Shown piece after piece: positions 20,431-31,398 of a stretch of 64,000 nucleotides of DNA (the stretch's first letter is position 1; every line of letters starts with the position of its first letter). The notes under the pieces were generated by a model, which was not told the DNA's origin, ran no database searches, and saw nothing but the letters and a program-made list of their open reading frames with translations. Both the position numbers and the translations under genes were made by a program. The DNA is from Isoetes taiwanensis (taxonomy: Eukaryota > Streptophyta > Lycopodiopsida > Isoetales > Isoetaceae). The DNA lies in assembly GCA_021234155.1 (NCBI GenBank), contig JAJEKV010000054.1:1550001-1614000 (forward strand), written 5' to 3'.

Positions 20431-22492
20431 TTATTTTTTCTTGAAGGACATCAGACTTTATTAATAACACTCCAACACTATACATAATACAATGCAGAGA
20501 CAGGAATAAAAACCCAACGGACAATCAGATCCAACTGAGCAGGGCCACCCATCTCAGCATGACAATATAATGCAGTTCACACTATTTTCCTCTCCTACAA
20601 AGAGAAGAATAATATATAATCATATTTTTTAAAAAGTTACTTTAACCAGGTCGAACTTCCACATCCATAGAATCATTAAGAGCAACTTGATCTGCTCCCC
20701 GGTGTCTCAACGCCATTGAATCAGGGACATCCACTGTAACAATCGTAGCAGATATTGGAGCTACAGAGTGAACCAACGCAGATTGAGGAGCTGAGCTATT
20801 TTTGCGATGTGCAAGTTTCTTCAGGCGTGGAGTAGACCATCCTTCTTCCAATAATTCTTGCTTCTGAGCAATGTCCTGAAGAAGAGAGTGTTGATCCTCA
20901 TTAAGAGAGTCTGCTGATATAGACTGAGATGGAGATGCAATAGAAGAAGGCGAAAGTGCAGAAATAGCTAAAGAAGAAGGCACATGGGCTTATAATACTG
21001 GCAGATTAACTAGTGCAGAGGCAGATGAGGAAGAGGATGATACAACACGACATTCAAGCGAAGTGAATGCTATGTGTCATGGGATAGGAACAGTTGGGGA
21101 GGTAGAGACAAAAGTATGTCTGGACCTGTAAGCGAAAGCCTCAATATTGGAAAACATCTTGGCAAGCTCAGATCCATTAAGTAGACGTAGTTTGTATTTG
21201 AAAAAAAGTGGGTCACTTTTGACCACTACTGACTGAGGAATAGAAACACAAGTAGAAAGAGATACACAAATTCGAGGACCATTAACAATAGAATGGGCAA
21301 GATGCATACCCAATCCATTGGCAATAGCAATCATAAAATCAGACACTTGCAGTTCCAGTGGAAAATTCTCTAAGGCAAGCCAACAAGGCATGCGCAATGC
21401 ACCAGACTTACTTGGCAAGAATCCAGAAGAATATAATGTCCCCAAAGAGGATCAACACCACGCTCCACAAGCCTGTCAACTGCAAGTGAAGAGTCAAACA
21501 TGACTAGGAAGAAATTATTATCTTTATCCAAAACCTTTAGAGGCGCATAATGAGGGAGACCCAGTCTCTGAAGGTGATGTTTTAGCCAAAATCCAACTCT
21601 CCTGAGATCCAAAAACTATCCACTGAAATGGCAAACAACTGCATGAGACACAAGGTTCTGAACACACTGCAAATGAGCATTATGATCAATTTCGACAAAC
21701 GGTAGGCCAGCCTGTGTAAAAGCGTTCGAACACTATTGTACCTCATAGAATACACCCTCAGGAGGTAACTGAACATCCATACGGTCATCTTGTGCTTGTA
21801 ACTCATTTAGATACGAGCTCAATTCTTTCTTGTTATTCTGTAACAAAATATTCAATGCAGCAGAAACACGAGCAGATTGCATACTGGATGTCAAATCACG
21901 TTTGATCCAATCGCTAAATCGTGTAGAAGACGCTCTAGACACAGCATCAGAAGAACCCCACGGAGCAGAAGAAGCAGATACACACCCAGCAGAAGTAGAC
22001 ACAAAGGAGGCAGAAGCAACATTAGAAGTATTTATGGTGGTCTCTCCTTGAGAAGTAGACAAAGGTGCAGATTTAGACAGAGGGGAAAAGTGTTGCAAGC
22101 TTGTGCTCATATTAACAAGAGAAGGAAAGCAAGAGGGTTGAGGCGAGAATTATCAGGTAAATTAGGAAGCGGCAAAGAAGAATTCATCTCATGCTCAAAA
22201 GAAGAAGCAGAAGCACCATCTACCACTTTCTTGGCTGACGAACGTTTTCGGAAGCTGGCAAACTAGGGTTTGCCATGGTAGCCGAAATCTGTAAACTCCA
22301 AATCCGTCCAAGATAGACACAACAAAACTGTATGAATTATACACCAATAGAAAGCTCACATCTCTAGCTTTCCAGCGCACTAAAGAACACCCGAATCTGA
22401 CCTCGAGCCATAAGTTATTAGGAAACTGCGTCGAGACCCTACATGGCGGCCATCACAGCGCCCCGTGACCAAAGTATGTTTGCTTCTTGAGC
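20431..22492 (-). mobile_element. ORF1-only LINE (half-LINE), with 16-bp target duplication
   Basis: The insertion is bounded by perfect direct repeats TTGGCTTTCGGATGAT at 20415-20430 and 22493-22508. On the minus strand it starts GCTCAAGAAGC, carries a decayed ORF1 and ends with AATAAAG, then TCAAGAAAAAATAA at the 3' duplication, a short A-rich tail. There is no endonuclease or reverse transcriptase anywhere in the 2062 bp. The 5' part and the 3' tail are both present, so this is not the usual 5' truncation but an internally reduced L1-type element, analogous in layout to mammalian HAL1. It must have been moved by an L1 enzyme encoded elsewhere. Confidence 0.85.
20642..22277 (-). pseudogene. 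LINE ORF1 with DUF4283 (RNA-binding gag-like) domain, decayed
   Basis: Starting at the ATG at 22277 (MANPSLPASENVRQP), the frame shifts several times through a Ser/Ala-rich N-terminus (MSTSLQHFSPLSKSAPLSTS; 22110-21733). A DUF4283-type domain follows at 21612-21250, with NNFFLVMFDSSLAVDRLVER and GVDPLWGHYILLDSCQ, then RMPCWLALENFPLEL and AIANGLGMHL. DUF4283 is typical of plant L1 ORF1, a nucleic-acid chaperone. A C-terminal Ser/Leu-rich part ends at 20642 after SMDVEVRPG. No CCHC zinc knuckle is seen. Frame breaks near 22210, 22120, 21430 and 20990 make it non-functional. Confidence 0.75.
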
Positions 22493-22508
22493 TTGGCTTT
22501 CGGATGAT

Positions 22509-23389
22509 GAGCCGATTACGATAAACTATATAGTTAAAAACTTCTTTGACCTTTTATTACGATGATGGCATTTGTGCTCAAATACTTTGGGTAATATTTG
22601 GATGCATTAGCTTCCATAGCTAATTCTAAACACTCAAACAGATCGATGCACTAATATGGTGGCACTCTAATACTGCAACTATGTTCCCCATTTCTAGGTT
22701 CCCCTTTTGTGGGAGCACAAATCTCCCATAAGTAGTTTCATCATAGTTTAGTAAGATAAGATGTAAATAACAGTAAAATTTCCTGCTCTAAAGTGGGAGT
22801 TTCTCTTCATGGTTCTTGAGAAGTAGCTACTTAGAATACTAGATTAGCGAGTAAATTTGGAACTCTTTAGAAACTCTGTGTACTTCAAAGTTTTTTGAAC
22901 CAAGATAATATGTATTTGTGTTCAATGATATGTGCACGCACAATGACGTATGAAGTGGCATAAATGATATCATTTATGTATTTATTATATTGATAGGATT
23001 TTGACTGCTCGTTTCTTCCATTGGAATAAAGGTATGGCCAATCTTTGGGATCTGTTGCCATATAAGATAAGGTGAATCTGAGCTAGGTTGACTGCATTAG
23101 ACAATCTTAATTATTGGTCAAATAGACCTTGATGTTCTATGCCTATTTCTATTGCAAAACATTTGAGAATAACTAATAGCATGATTTGAGTGTGTTTCGT
23201 GTTCAACAATTACACAAGCGTGTGCAATTGGTCATTTACTACAGCAGATAAATGGGTGAGACCGGATTGGATATATAAAATGGGAGTTACATATATAGTA
23301 ATAGTCATTTCCTTTTTGGGGACATCGGAGCCCTTCTTCTTTTCAGAGACTTTGCCTTTGCTTTTTAGTTCTCTCCGCTCAAACATTAA
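22509..23389. other. Unassigned AT-rich stretch
   Basis: No supported gene or repeat seen. Confidence 0.35.
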
Positions 23390-23393
23390 GGGG

Positions 23394-24405
23394 CTTTGAT
23401 GCCTTGATGGTGGTGGTTGCCGAGCTTTCCAAAATGGCGCACTTTTTGCCTTGTCGGACCATAGGCATTAGATACCATTTTGTTGTTCACAAAGGAGGTG
23501 TTTCACTTCATGGGATGCCCCGTACCATTATATCCGACCAGGATCCTAAGTTTCTTAGTGCATTTTGGAAGGATTTCTTTAGCACTATTCAAACTAAGCT
23601 TGCTATGAACACAGATCACCCACAGACGGATGGTCAAACAAAGCGTATCAACCGCATAATCGAAGACATGCTAACATAACTATGTCTGGAACAAGCAATC
23701 CCAATAGGCAGATTATATTTATTTGGTGGAGTTTGCGTATAACAGTACTAAACAGGAGTCTTCAAGGATGTCTCCTTTTATGATCAACTATGGTTATCAG
23801 TGCCTTACTCCAGACACGTGGCATGATCCAGTTCCCAAAGTGGAAGTCTCTCAACAACTGCTTACGAATATGCAGGCCCTAGTAGAGGAATTGTTAGCCT
23901 CCGGAGCCCGGCAAAAGAGCTTTGCCGATCGGCATCGAACACTACAGGAATTTCAAGTTGGTGAGTCCGTATGGCTAAAGATCAAGGTGAAGCAAGCCAA
24001 ACTCAAAATTGGTAATTGCAAAAAGCTTGCATCTAGATGGGCAGGACCTTTTGAGATAACTGAGAGGATAGGTTCTCAAGCCTACCGGTTGAATCTACAC
24101 GCACATTTGAAGGTCCATAAAATCTTCCACGTGAACCTTCTCAAGAAGCATAATCCCGATCCAGAAGAGATCCTTGACACACCAACACTTCTGGAGATGA
24201 TGGAAAATCAATTGGAGATTGTGCCTGAGGCCCTCCTTGATCGTGCATATTAGCAAACCCGCATAACTCAAATCTTGCAGTATTTGGTTAAGTGGTAACA
24301 CTTGCTGACAGAAGACGCAACCTGAGTCCTTAAGGCGGATTTGGACAAGGCTTACCCAAACTTTATGCGAGAATGCCAGAGCCAAACCATTCAGGATGCG
24401 ATCAA
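23394..24405 (+). pseudogene. Ty3/gypsy chromovirus integrase and chromodomain remnant
   Basis: Starts inside the integrase core with FDALMVVVAELSKMAHFLPC, then the second catalytic region PRTIISDQDPKFLSAFW and the third, HPQTDGQTKRINRIIEDML. A frameshift and a TAG near 23680-23715 lead into 23723-24253, with VEFAYNSTKQESSRMSPFM, a GESVWLK...KLASRWAGPFEI C-terminal domain and LHAHLKVHKIFHVNLL. From 24253, ITQILQYLVKW, TEDAT and ADLDKAYPNF form a chromodomain broken by two stops. The catalytic Glu of the third motif appears replaced (TKRINR where T-ERxNR is usual). Protease, RT and RNase H are absent, so the copy is truncated at its 5' side. Confidence 0.88.
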
Positions 24406-24855
24406 CTCCAACCCTAATGGTAAGTATTAAGTTATGGGTCCAGTATGGGTTGGGTTACATGCATCCTAGATGGGGAATTGGGCATATAGGCATGACGCAT
24501 TCGTCTACGGCTATAATGGGAACATTGCCATTCCCTACGTCGAGACGAAATGCAAGCCTTAGGCATGATAGGATTTTCTTCGTTCATATTTCTTTTTCTT
24601 AAGGGGGTGGTCCCTTCAACCGCACTATAAGCCTCAGTTTGGGGGCATCTCTTGTTATTTTAACTGTTATTTTGTATATGTGCTCCTAGCTAAGTTTGGT
24701 GATATGTTACTTGTTGTCTATTGTTAGGGAACTTTGGTCCAAGAACAACTTTATGTAATCCTTTATTACTTTGGCAAATAAATTTACCTTTTATAAATTA
24801 ACTATTTTTTTATTCTAAATAAATTAATCCCAATGCTGAGGACAATATTATTCCA

Positions 24856-24867
24856 AGGAGGGGAGAA
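24856..24867 (+). promoter_or_regulatory. Polypurine tract of chromovirus remnant
   Basis: AGGAGGGGAGAA directly before TGTGACGTTCC, the usual chromovirus arrangement at the 3' LTR. Confidence 0.7.
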
Positions 24868-25430
24868 TGTGACGTTCCATGTATTTATACAGTATATGTA
24901 TACATATGATGACACATCGCCAGGGTATAATTAGACCCTTAGGGGTCAATAAGAGATAATTTGGGTTAACCTAAAAGGGTTTTTATTAACTATGCTAAAA
25001 TGTTAGTGAGTAAACAACCTAATTAGGCTAATTAGGTTATTAATTAGTAAAAGTCAGCCAACTAAGCAGTGCCACCTGGCCCAAGTCGATTGGCCAGGGA
25101 GATCTTGCTAACTTTGGAGAGAAAATTGGGGCCCTACCCCTAATTCTGCCCCAAATAGATTTGGGAAGAGTTGGAGGAAGGAGGAGCTACTAGCTGCTGT
25201 AACCAGACTTGAAGAATGAAAGCCTTTCGTGACAACGGCTCTAGTCAAGAGACCGATTAGCCCCTAGATAGTCTGTGCTTCAGCTAACCCTTATCTGATT
25301 AGGTGGAATGGTTAATTTCTCTTTTATCTTCTTATATTATAAAATTATCCTGTAAGTATGTATGTCATGCATCAAACATGGACGGCTCGGATTGTGCCAC
25401 GTGGCATACCAAGTGTGCTTTTTTTAATGC
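24868..25430 (+). repeat. Start of 3' LTR of the chromovirus remnant (right end not defined)
   Basis: TGTGACG start after the polypurine tract; no second copy is in the window, so the end cannot be placed. The 563 bp given here are a minimum guess. Confidence 0.45.
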
Positions 25431-25489
25431 GAAAAGGTGCCGTAGGCACTCCTCGAAAAGACATGTACGTTGAAGCGGCGTGAGGAAGA

Positions 25490-25562
25490 AACTATGGCGA
25501 CTCCGGCGAGCAAACTATGGCGACTCCGGCATGGGGCAGAAACTATGGCGAGTCCCGCGAAT
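25490..25562 (+). repeat. Three short tandem AACTATGGCGACTCC units
   Basis: AACTATGGCGACTCCGGC or close variants recur at about 25491, 25513 and 25541, with spacing of 22 and 28 bp. They sit in a frame open from 25470 to 25784 that has no recognised domain. Confidence 0.55.
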
Positions 25563-25882
25563 GGTCACATAACCCCGACTCTGCACCTTGCCCGCAAGCT
25601 CGCTGGAAGTTCCCTGTTTGGAATTTTTGGAGGGAGTCTTGCTAATCCGGGGCGGCAATCTGGGCGGTACTACCACCGGATTAAAGCTGGATTCAAACGA
25701 CTCCATAGACAGAGACCTTCTGGTAAATTGTTTTTGGATCTGGAAATACACTTGGGTGCAGGAATCCTCAGGTTTGCGATTTAGGGCAACCGGAAAAAGG
25801 AGGAAAATGCAATCGTGTAAATTTGGCAGCCACATCCATACCATTGTTGGATCATAGAAGATATGTTAGGGTTGCAGCAGAG

Positions 25883-26035
25883 ATGGCTAGGTCCCACTCC
25901 GCCATAAAAAATGCTGCATCTTTTGTCGTAACAGCCCTGGGTCTAAGGGGTACGTGCAATTTGGCTTCCTGGGCTGTCGCCGGAACACACTTTCTTTGGA
26001 TTAAGCCTAAGCAGGAGAAACAAAAAGAGCTCGAG
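25883..26035 (+). CDS. Possible first exon of an unidentified small membrane-anchored protein
   Basis: From ATG at 25883 (MARSHSAIKNAASFVVTAL) the frame encodes about 51 residues with a short hydrophobic segment (LASWAVAGTHFLWI) followed by a basic/acidic tail (KPKQEKQKELE). It ends at a good donor site, CTCGAG|GTAACC at 26035/26036. The layout resembles small single-pass organelle proteins, but I do not recognise the family and could not find the next exon. The tract could equally be fortuitous. Confidence 0.3.
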
Positions 26036-26282
26036 GTAACCTTACTGTCTTTTTCCTGCTTTCTATCTGTCTATGATCCTTCTAAGTTTTTTATTAAATC
26101 AATAATGTAACATGCTAATCATGCCAGTCTGTATGCTTATATAGCTTTTGTAACCAAGTATATGTATGTTGTATTAATCCACACTTAGAATGTTTAAGAT
26201 TTTCAACATATCTTGATTAGCTGCAGAAGTGATTCCATTTGACAGGCAATAGCTGCTTGATATACTGATATGCTTTTGCCTC

Positions 26283-26706
26283 ATTCAAGCTTTTGCCTCA
26301 ACATTTCTGCATGCATTTTCATCTACTAATAAGAAGCTTGTTGTGCAGCAGATCCGCCCTGCAGATTAATGTGCTAATTTTTGGGCTATTTTTTGCTGTT
26401 TGATTTGGTCGCAGAAAGACTCGGCCCCATTTTTTTGATGAAAGGGACGATTGAAACCCCATCTGAAGAAGGTCCAAATCCGGCGGTTTGGAGGTAGCAT
26501 TATTATTTCGTGTATGCTCCGTTCTGCCAAAACCAACATATCAACATATCATGATTTGTATTTCGATCTTCCAGTTCCTGTTTCGGCCCTAAATTTGAAG
26601 ATTTCAATGTAAAAGGAAGTGTCGCGCTGTTCAACAGCTTCCCATTTCCCATTCCGCCATCGTAGAGACAGATTCAAGCTTTTGCCTCAACATTTCTGCA
26701 TGCATT
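26283..26706 (+). repeat. 35-bp direct repeat, 389 bp apart
   Basis: ATTCAAGCTTTTGCCTCAAC and the following 15 bases (to GCATGCATT) occur identically at 26283-26317 and 26672-26706. The block between has no visible element, so this is either a 389-bp tandem duplication whose remainder has diverged or the footprint of an insertion. Confidence 0.7.
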
Positions 26707-28311
26707 CACCAGGTTCGATTTAAGCATTATGCTTTGTGATTTGAGCTTTATGTTGTATTTGATTTGAGCATTATGCTTTATGCTTGAGATGATGTAAAGT
26801 GGATTTAAATGCAAGAATCTGTTGCTTTTCACCTCTTTGCTTAAGATTCTATGCAATTATGTGGCAATTCTGTGGCAATTATATTTTCTGTGGACATTGA
26901 CACATGACAAAGTTTCATTTGTTGGCTGGAACTTATGATGTTTTTAAGGTGATTATTCAATCTAAATGAATTTAGGTTGCTACCTTATATTGCTGGAGAT
27001 ATGGCAGATTAATGGAATATAACTTCAAGCGTAATATTTGCTTTATATCTTAATCAAGTTTGATACTTCTGATCTAAATTGTGTTGTATGGAACGTTGGA
27101 TTATGAGTTCCAATGTTTAAGCAATGCATTACAACACTAATAGTTCCATGTTTAAAGAAATTTAACGTAAACCAACCTTTAAACCCAAAAATCTAAATAA
27201 CTCCTTCCGAGTATTGTTCAAGTAAACAATCACATGGAATAATCACAAAAGATGAACAATCACATGTAAAGCCTACCAATGGTGGGCAATTTACTAGTAT
27301 GTTACTAAGATGATGACAGATACTTTGATTATGATTGTGTTCTCTCTCTCTCTGTTTCTCCTGTGTGTCTGGGGTTAAGGGAGGGTAGAGACCTTAAAGC
27401 TTCCTAGAAGTAGAGATGTCTCTAGCTAGAACCCTTAAGACCCAGTATATGCAGCCTGTGCACAAGAGCCCACCTGGCTGTGGGTGCTATATCATGATTC
27501 ATCACCAGATAACAAATATGATGGTGAAACGGGGGATGGGGTCTTGCCTAGCGTGGCTACAAGACTCCTACAGTGTGCTAGGCTTATAGTTGATCCTCGC
27601 ATTGGGGCCGGGTATGGGTCTGACACCTCCTGGGTCGCAGGAAATGTGCCTATATGGATGTCCTAAGCTCGATGGATGCGCCGAGGCAGCCCATAGATTT
27701 GGGGGTTCAAGTCGGGTACGGATGCGGGGGTCGCTAAGGAGGCACGCATTCTCTAGCACACCCAGGGATCCATTGTGCCCGGGAAGGGGACGTCTCCCTG
27801 ACCTGCCTCATCGGACTGGGGTGATGTAACCCCCAGTAGTCTCATAGGGTGATTCCATGAGATTGCATCTCCAGAAGGCTACAATCACGCCATAGCATGT
27901 TTTAGCCTATCTTCAAAGTGTGCACAGGAGGGGCGGATGGAGTGGACTACTCTAGCCATTGTTCTATGCCAGCCAACACCGTGTTATACCTCTGTCTGCT
28001 GATATCTTGAGGCCCTGATCGTCAGTCGACCCCATGGAGTCTGAACCTAGGGTAAAGCCCTTGTTTATGATATATCGCTTATGTTATCTTGTACTTGTGT
28101 TACCATGTAGATGACGATGATGATGGATGGACAACCCTTCGTGGTGGTATATTATTTTGAGCATGATTGCTGTATACTAATGTGTATATATGCTTCCGCT
28201 GTATAGGATTCATATAAAGGACGTGGGACAAATGACATCTCCGTGTTCCTCACCCGGATGCTTGGCCATCCCAAGTGGTCCGAGTTAGACGGAGGGCCTT
28301 TCCATGGTGGT
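26707..28311. other. Unassigned stretch left of the Tat-like element
   Basis: Holds a short TC run (27341-27353) and, from about 27380 to 28310, moderately GC-rich sequence with no supported gene. Its style (untranslated, ATGACGATGATGATGG near 28110) suggests a retroelement LTR or leader, but no partner copy is in the window. The Tat-like element inserted at its right edge (GTGGT). Confidence 0.3.
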
Positions 28312-28676
28312 TATTAGAGCCTGAATTCTAACCTTGCAAGAAGGATGAAAAACCCAACAATCCAAGCTCAATCTAACAGATCAAGGCAATGCACAACACA
28401 AAGAATCATAATCTCCATAGCTAGATCAAGCAAAATACACTCTCCCAATACACTGTCTCTCCCTCTGTTCTTCCTCTCTGCTCAGATAATACAGTGGTGA
28501 TAATCCCCCTGCACACCATAATGCATACGTGCAAATATCCTGCACGCGTGCATGTGCGTATCTCCCTCCATATACGGTATACAATCTCCGATACCATCTC
28601 AATAGTGGTGAGTGTGGTGAGTGGTGACAAGTGTGGTGAGTGGTGAGTGGTGTGGTGAGTGGTGACCACCCCAACA
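28312..28676 (-). repeat. 3' LTR of Tat-like element
   Basis: 365 bp. On the plus strand it begins TATTAGAGCC (the partner has TGTTAGAGCC, so a terminal G>A change) and ends CCCCAACA. It contains GGTGAGTGGTGA-type repeats at about 28605-28663. No polypurine tract abuts it. Confidence 0.92.
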
Positions 28677-29091
28677 ATGGCGACCACAGTAGAAAATGTG
28701 CCACTCCGTGGCGGAGAACCCACAACAAACAAACTCATATGGTCCTTGGGACATGTCCCCAAATGACACATTTACATGTATGTTTAGAAAGAAATTACCC
28801 TCCTACAATCCAAATGACTGATACAAAACAAATTGGTCCCAAAATGATAGTGACGAAACAGAGCCTCTGTAACTATGGCAAACTTCAAAGGCTGATATCT
28901 TGAGTTCTAGATCTCCGTTTGACCTGCACCATAGCTCGTTGGATTCGTATCGCCGAAACACATCTTTTGATGTAGGATAGATTGTGTATTATGGAACTGT
29001 CACCACCTGTTTTTACAAAAAAACGGCCTGCTGTAACCCAAACGTTCTCCACAAATTCTCTGTAATTGGAGCTATGCCAAATCTGAATCCC

Positions 29092-30369
29092 TTAGAATAG
29101 CACTTCTCTTTCAAAATAAGGCCTGAGATCCTTGCCATTTCTGGGATTAGGCAACAATTCCCCTTCTGGAGTCATCAAGTAAAAAGCCCCACCTGGTACC
29201 TCTTTATCAATCAGAAATGGGCCTTCCCATGGGCTTTGTAACTTGGATAGATGCTTCTTAGTGGTCCTGCATAACACCAATTGGCCTTCCTCAAATGGAT
29301 TGACAACCTGTAACTTGTCTTTGATAAGCTTTACTTTCTGTTTATGCCTCATATTGAACTCTGCTGCTTCTTGTCTCATCTCTTGCAGTTGCAACAAATC
29401 ATCCATCCTATTATGCACTTGATTTGGAGTTGGAACTTCTCCTAAATTCTCATAATAAGGGAGCTCTACAAATGAACACAAAGGAATGTCCAAATGAATA
29501 GGCATCACAGCTTGCACTCCATAAACCAATTCAAATGGTGTAAATCCTGTGGCCAACTTGTAAGTACACCTGAAACTCCATAAGGCACCTGTCAAGGCTT
29601 CATGCCAATTTCTTTGATTATCCTTCACTGTTTTAGCCAAGATAGCTTTCAGAATTTTATTAGTAGACTCAGCTTGCCCATTGCCCTGTGGATAATAAGC
29701 AGAAGCTTGTACATGTTGAACACCAATCTTTTCTATTAACTGAGCTACTACTTTCCCTATGAAATGAGTTCCCCGATCAGACAAAAGAATGGTTGGAACA
29801 CCAAACCGAGAAATCAAATTGTGATAAAGAAAGCCTACTGTGGTATTTTCTGTAGCATGTTTTGCTGGAATTGCTTCTACCCACTTCGTAAACATACATG
29901 TGGCAGCCAAGATATACTTATGACCTTTGGAAGATGGAGGATTGATAGGCCCAATGTAATCCAATCCCCACATATGAAACGGACCAACACTCAAAATAGG
30001 ATGGAATGGCATATTATTATGGCCTGTTAACTGCTTGTGCCTTTGACACTTCTCACATTTGCTAACAAAGTCTCTAGTATCCTTGTAAAGAGTTGGCCAA
30101 TAATATCCCCAATGAAGGATCTTCCTAGCTGTGGTTCTGGCTGCAAAATGCCCCTGACAATCATGTGCTTGCTGCAACAAATCATGAGTTTGCTGACCAG
30201 CAACACATCTTAATAAGAGACCTTCCATAGTCCTCTTATAAAGAATAGCTTCATGCACCACATAACCAGCTGCTTGTACTCTAAGAGCATGCTTTTGTTG
30301 CTTTGAAAATGATGAGGGATAAGTCTGATCTTGTAAATACCTGTATATATTGGCATACCAAAGATCCAC
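29092..30369 (-). CDS. Tat-like pol: integrase
   Basis: The 425-codon frame starts in the RNase H-integrase linker and contains the HHCC zinc domain (H-x-H region HDCQGHFAARTTARKILHW, then CEKCQRHK), and the DDE core with Asp in HMWGLDYIGPI, Asp in ILLSDRGTHFIG and Glu in GNGQAESTNKILK. The C-terminal domain has GQLVLCRTTKKHLSKLQSPW, then EGPFLI. All three catalytic residues are present and the frame is unbroken to its stop, about 415 bp from the LTR. Confidence 0.93.
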   Translation of the reverse strand: MDLWYANIYRYLQDQTYPSSFSKQQKHALRVQAAGYVVHEAILYKRTMEGLLLRCVAGQQTHDLLQQAHDCQGHFAARTTARKILHWGYYWPTLYKDTRDFVSKCEKCQRHKQLTGHNNMPFHPILSVGPFHMWGLDYIGPINPPSSKGHKYILAATCMFTKWVEAIPAKHATENTTVGFLYHNLISRFGVPTILLSDRGTHFIGKVVAQLIEKIGVQHVQASAYYPQGNGQAESTNKILKAILAKTVKDNQRNWHEALTGALWSFRCTYKLATGFTPFELVYGVQAVMPIHLDIPLCSFVELPYYENLGEVPTPNQVHNRMDDLLQLQEMRQEAAEFNMRHKQKVKLIKDKLQVVNPFEEGQLVLCRTTKKHLSKLQSPWEGPFLIDKEVPGGAFYLMTPEGELLPNPRNGKDLRPYFEREVLF

Positions 30370-31124
30370 GGTTTCAATGAACCCTTGTAATACGCCATTA
30401 TCCGAACTCTCTCATTGGCTGGTCTCATTTCCTCTTCTATTTTAGCACCACTACTCAAATAGGCACTTGGTTTTTGAGTTCCTTGAGCCATCTTAACATA
30501 CTTCAACTCAAATTCTTGTATGATAAGAGCCCATCTTGTAAACTTAGGATCTTGGACAGTCTTGTTGTAAATGCATGGCAATGGGTTCACATCCATATGA
30601 ATGTAAACATACTGTACATTTGCTGAATTCCATTGTGAAGGAAGAAGATAATGTCTAAATTTATTCAAGGCCCACTTCAATGCCAACCCAAGATGCTCCA
30701 CATGTGTCCATTTCTGCTCTTGTGGAGTTAACAACCTGCTAGCATAGTAATTCACATCATAATGCTTTTGCTGATTTTTCTGACATAGTGTGACAGCCAA
30801 AGCGTGCTCCCAAACTGTAAAGAATAAATGAAATGGCTCACTCATTCTTGGAGGAATCAGCAAAGTTCTCTCTTTTAATTGTCCAAGGCACCATTCGAAT
30901 GCTTCTTGAGCATCCTCCTTCCATCTAAAATTCTGCCCTGGCTTCATACAATCCACAAGTGGCTGGGTTATTTTAGCAAAATTGTGCAAATGCCTCCTAC
31001 TAAAACTGAGTTGGCCATATAAGCTTCTCACTTGTGATACATTTGTAAGTGGTTTGACCTTCTCCAAGGCTGCAATCTTACCATGATCCACTTGTAATCC
31101 CTTTTCTGAAACATAATTGCCCAA
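30210..31124 (-). CDS. Tat-like pol: RT end and RNase H
   Basis: Begins GNYVSEKGLQVDHGKIAAL, the end of gypsy RT, then QVRSLYGQLSFSRRHLHNFA, and RNase H of the gypsy type (PFHLFFTVWEHALAVTLCQ, NYYASRLLTPQEQKW, HLGLALKWALNKFRHYL). The first RNase H Asp position reads FFTVWEHA, not FxDAS, so a catalytic residue appears lost. The frame overlaps the integrase frame and leaves pol near 30370. Confidence 0.85.
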   Translation of the reverse strand: MGNYVSEKGLQVDHGKIAALEKVKPLTNVSQVRSLYGQLSFSRRHLHNFAKITQPLVDCMKPGQNFRWKEDAQEAFEWCLGQLKERTLLIPPRMSEPFHLFFTVWEHALAVTLCQKNQQKHYDVNYYASRLLTPQEQKWTHVEHLGLALKWALNKFRHYLLPSQWNSANVQYVYIHMDVNPLPCIYNKTVQDPKFTRWALIIQEFELKYVKMAQGTQKPSAYLSSGAKIEEEMRPANERVRIMAYYKGSLKPWIFGMPIYTGIYKIRLIPHHFQSNKSMLLEYKQLVMWCMKLFFIRGLWKVSY

Positions 31125-31155
31125 TAGTTTTCCTCCTCTAGTGAAGAAAATACAC

Positions 31156-31398
31156 TTAAGCAGGATTCAAACTTATGTCATAAAATCGGCATCTTTCAAG
31201 AACTTTTCTGAGATGATCCAAGTGATCCCTTCTTGGATTCGAAAACACTGTCAAGTCGTCTATAAAGACTCTCAAACAGTCTAAAATATCATGAAAAGCA
31301 TATGTCATAGCTCTCTGAAATGTGGCTGGAGCATTTGTGAGGCCAAAAGGTAATACCTTGTAAGCATAGATGCCAAAAGGTGTTTGAAAAGCCGTCAT
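31156..31398 (-). CDS. Tat-like pol: RT palm with FIDD motif
   Basis: 80-codon frame with TAFQTPFGIYAYKVLPFGLT, NAPATFQRAM and the catalytic VFIDDLTVFS. It is separated from the preceding pol frame by a one-base loss near 31455 and from the following one by a one-base gain at 31156-31160. Confidence 0.88.
   Translation of the reverse strand: MTAFQTPFGIYAYKVLPFGLTNAPATFQRAMTYAFHDILDCLRVFIDDLTVFSNPRRDHLDHLRKVLERCRFYDISLNPA

Noticed and set aside
27680-27740. B-box-like GGGTTCAAGTC as evidence of a SINE
   Set aside because: No A box at a suitable distance and no A-rich tail.
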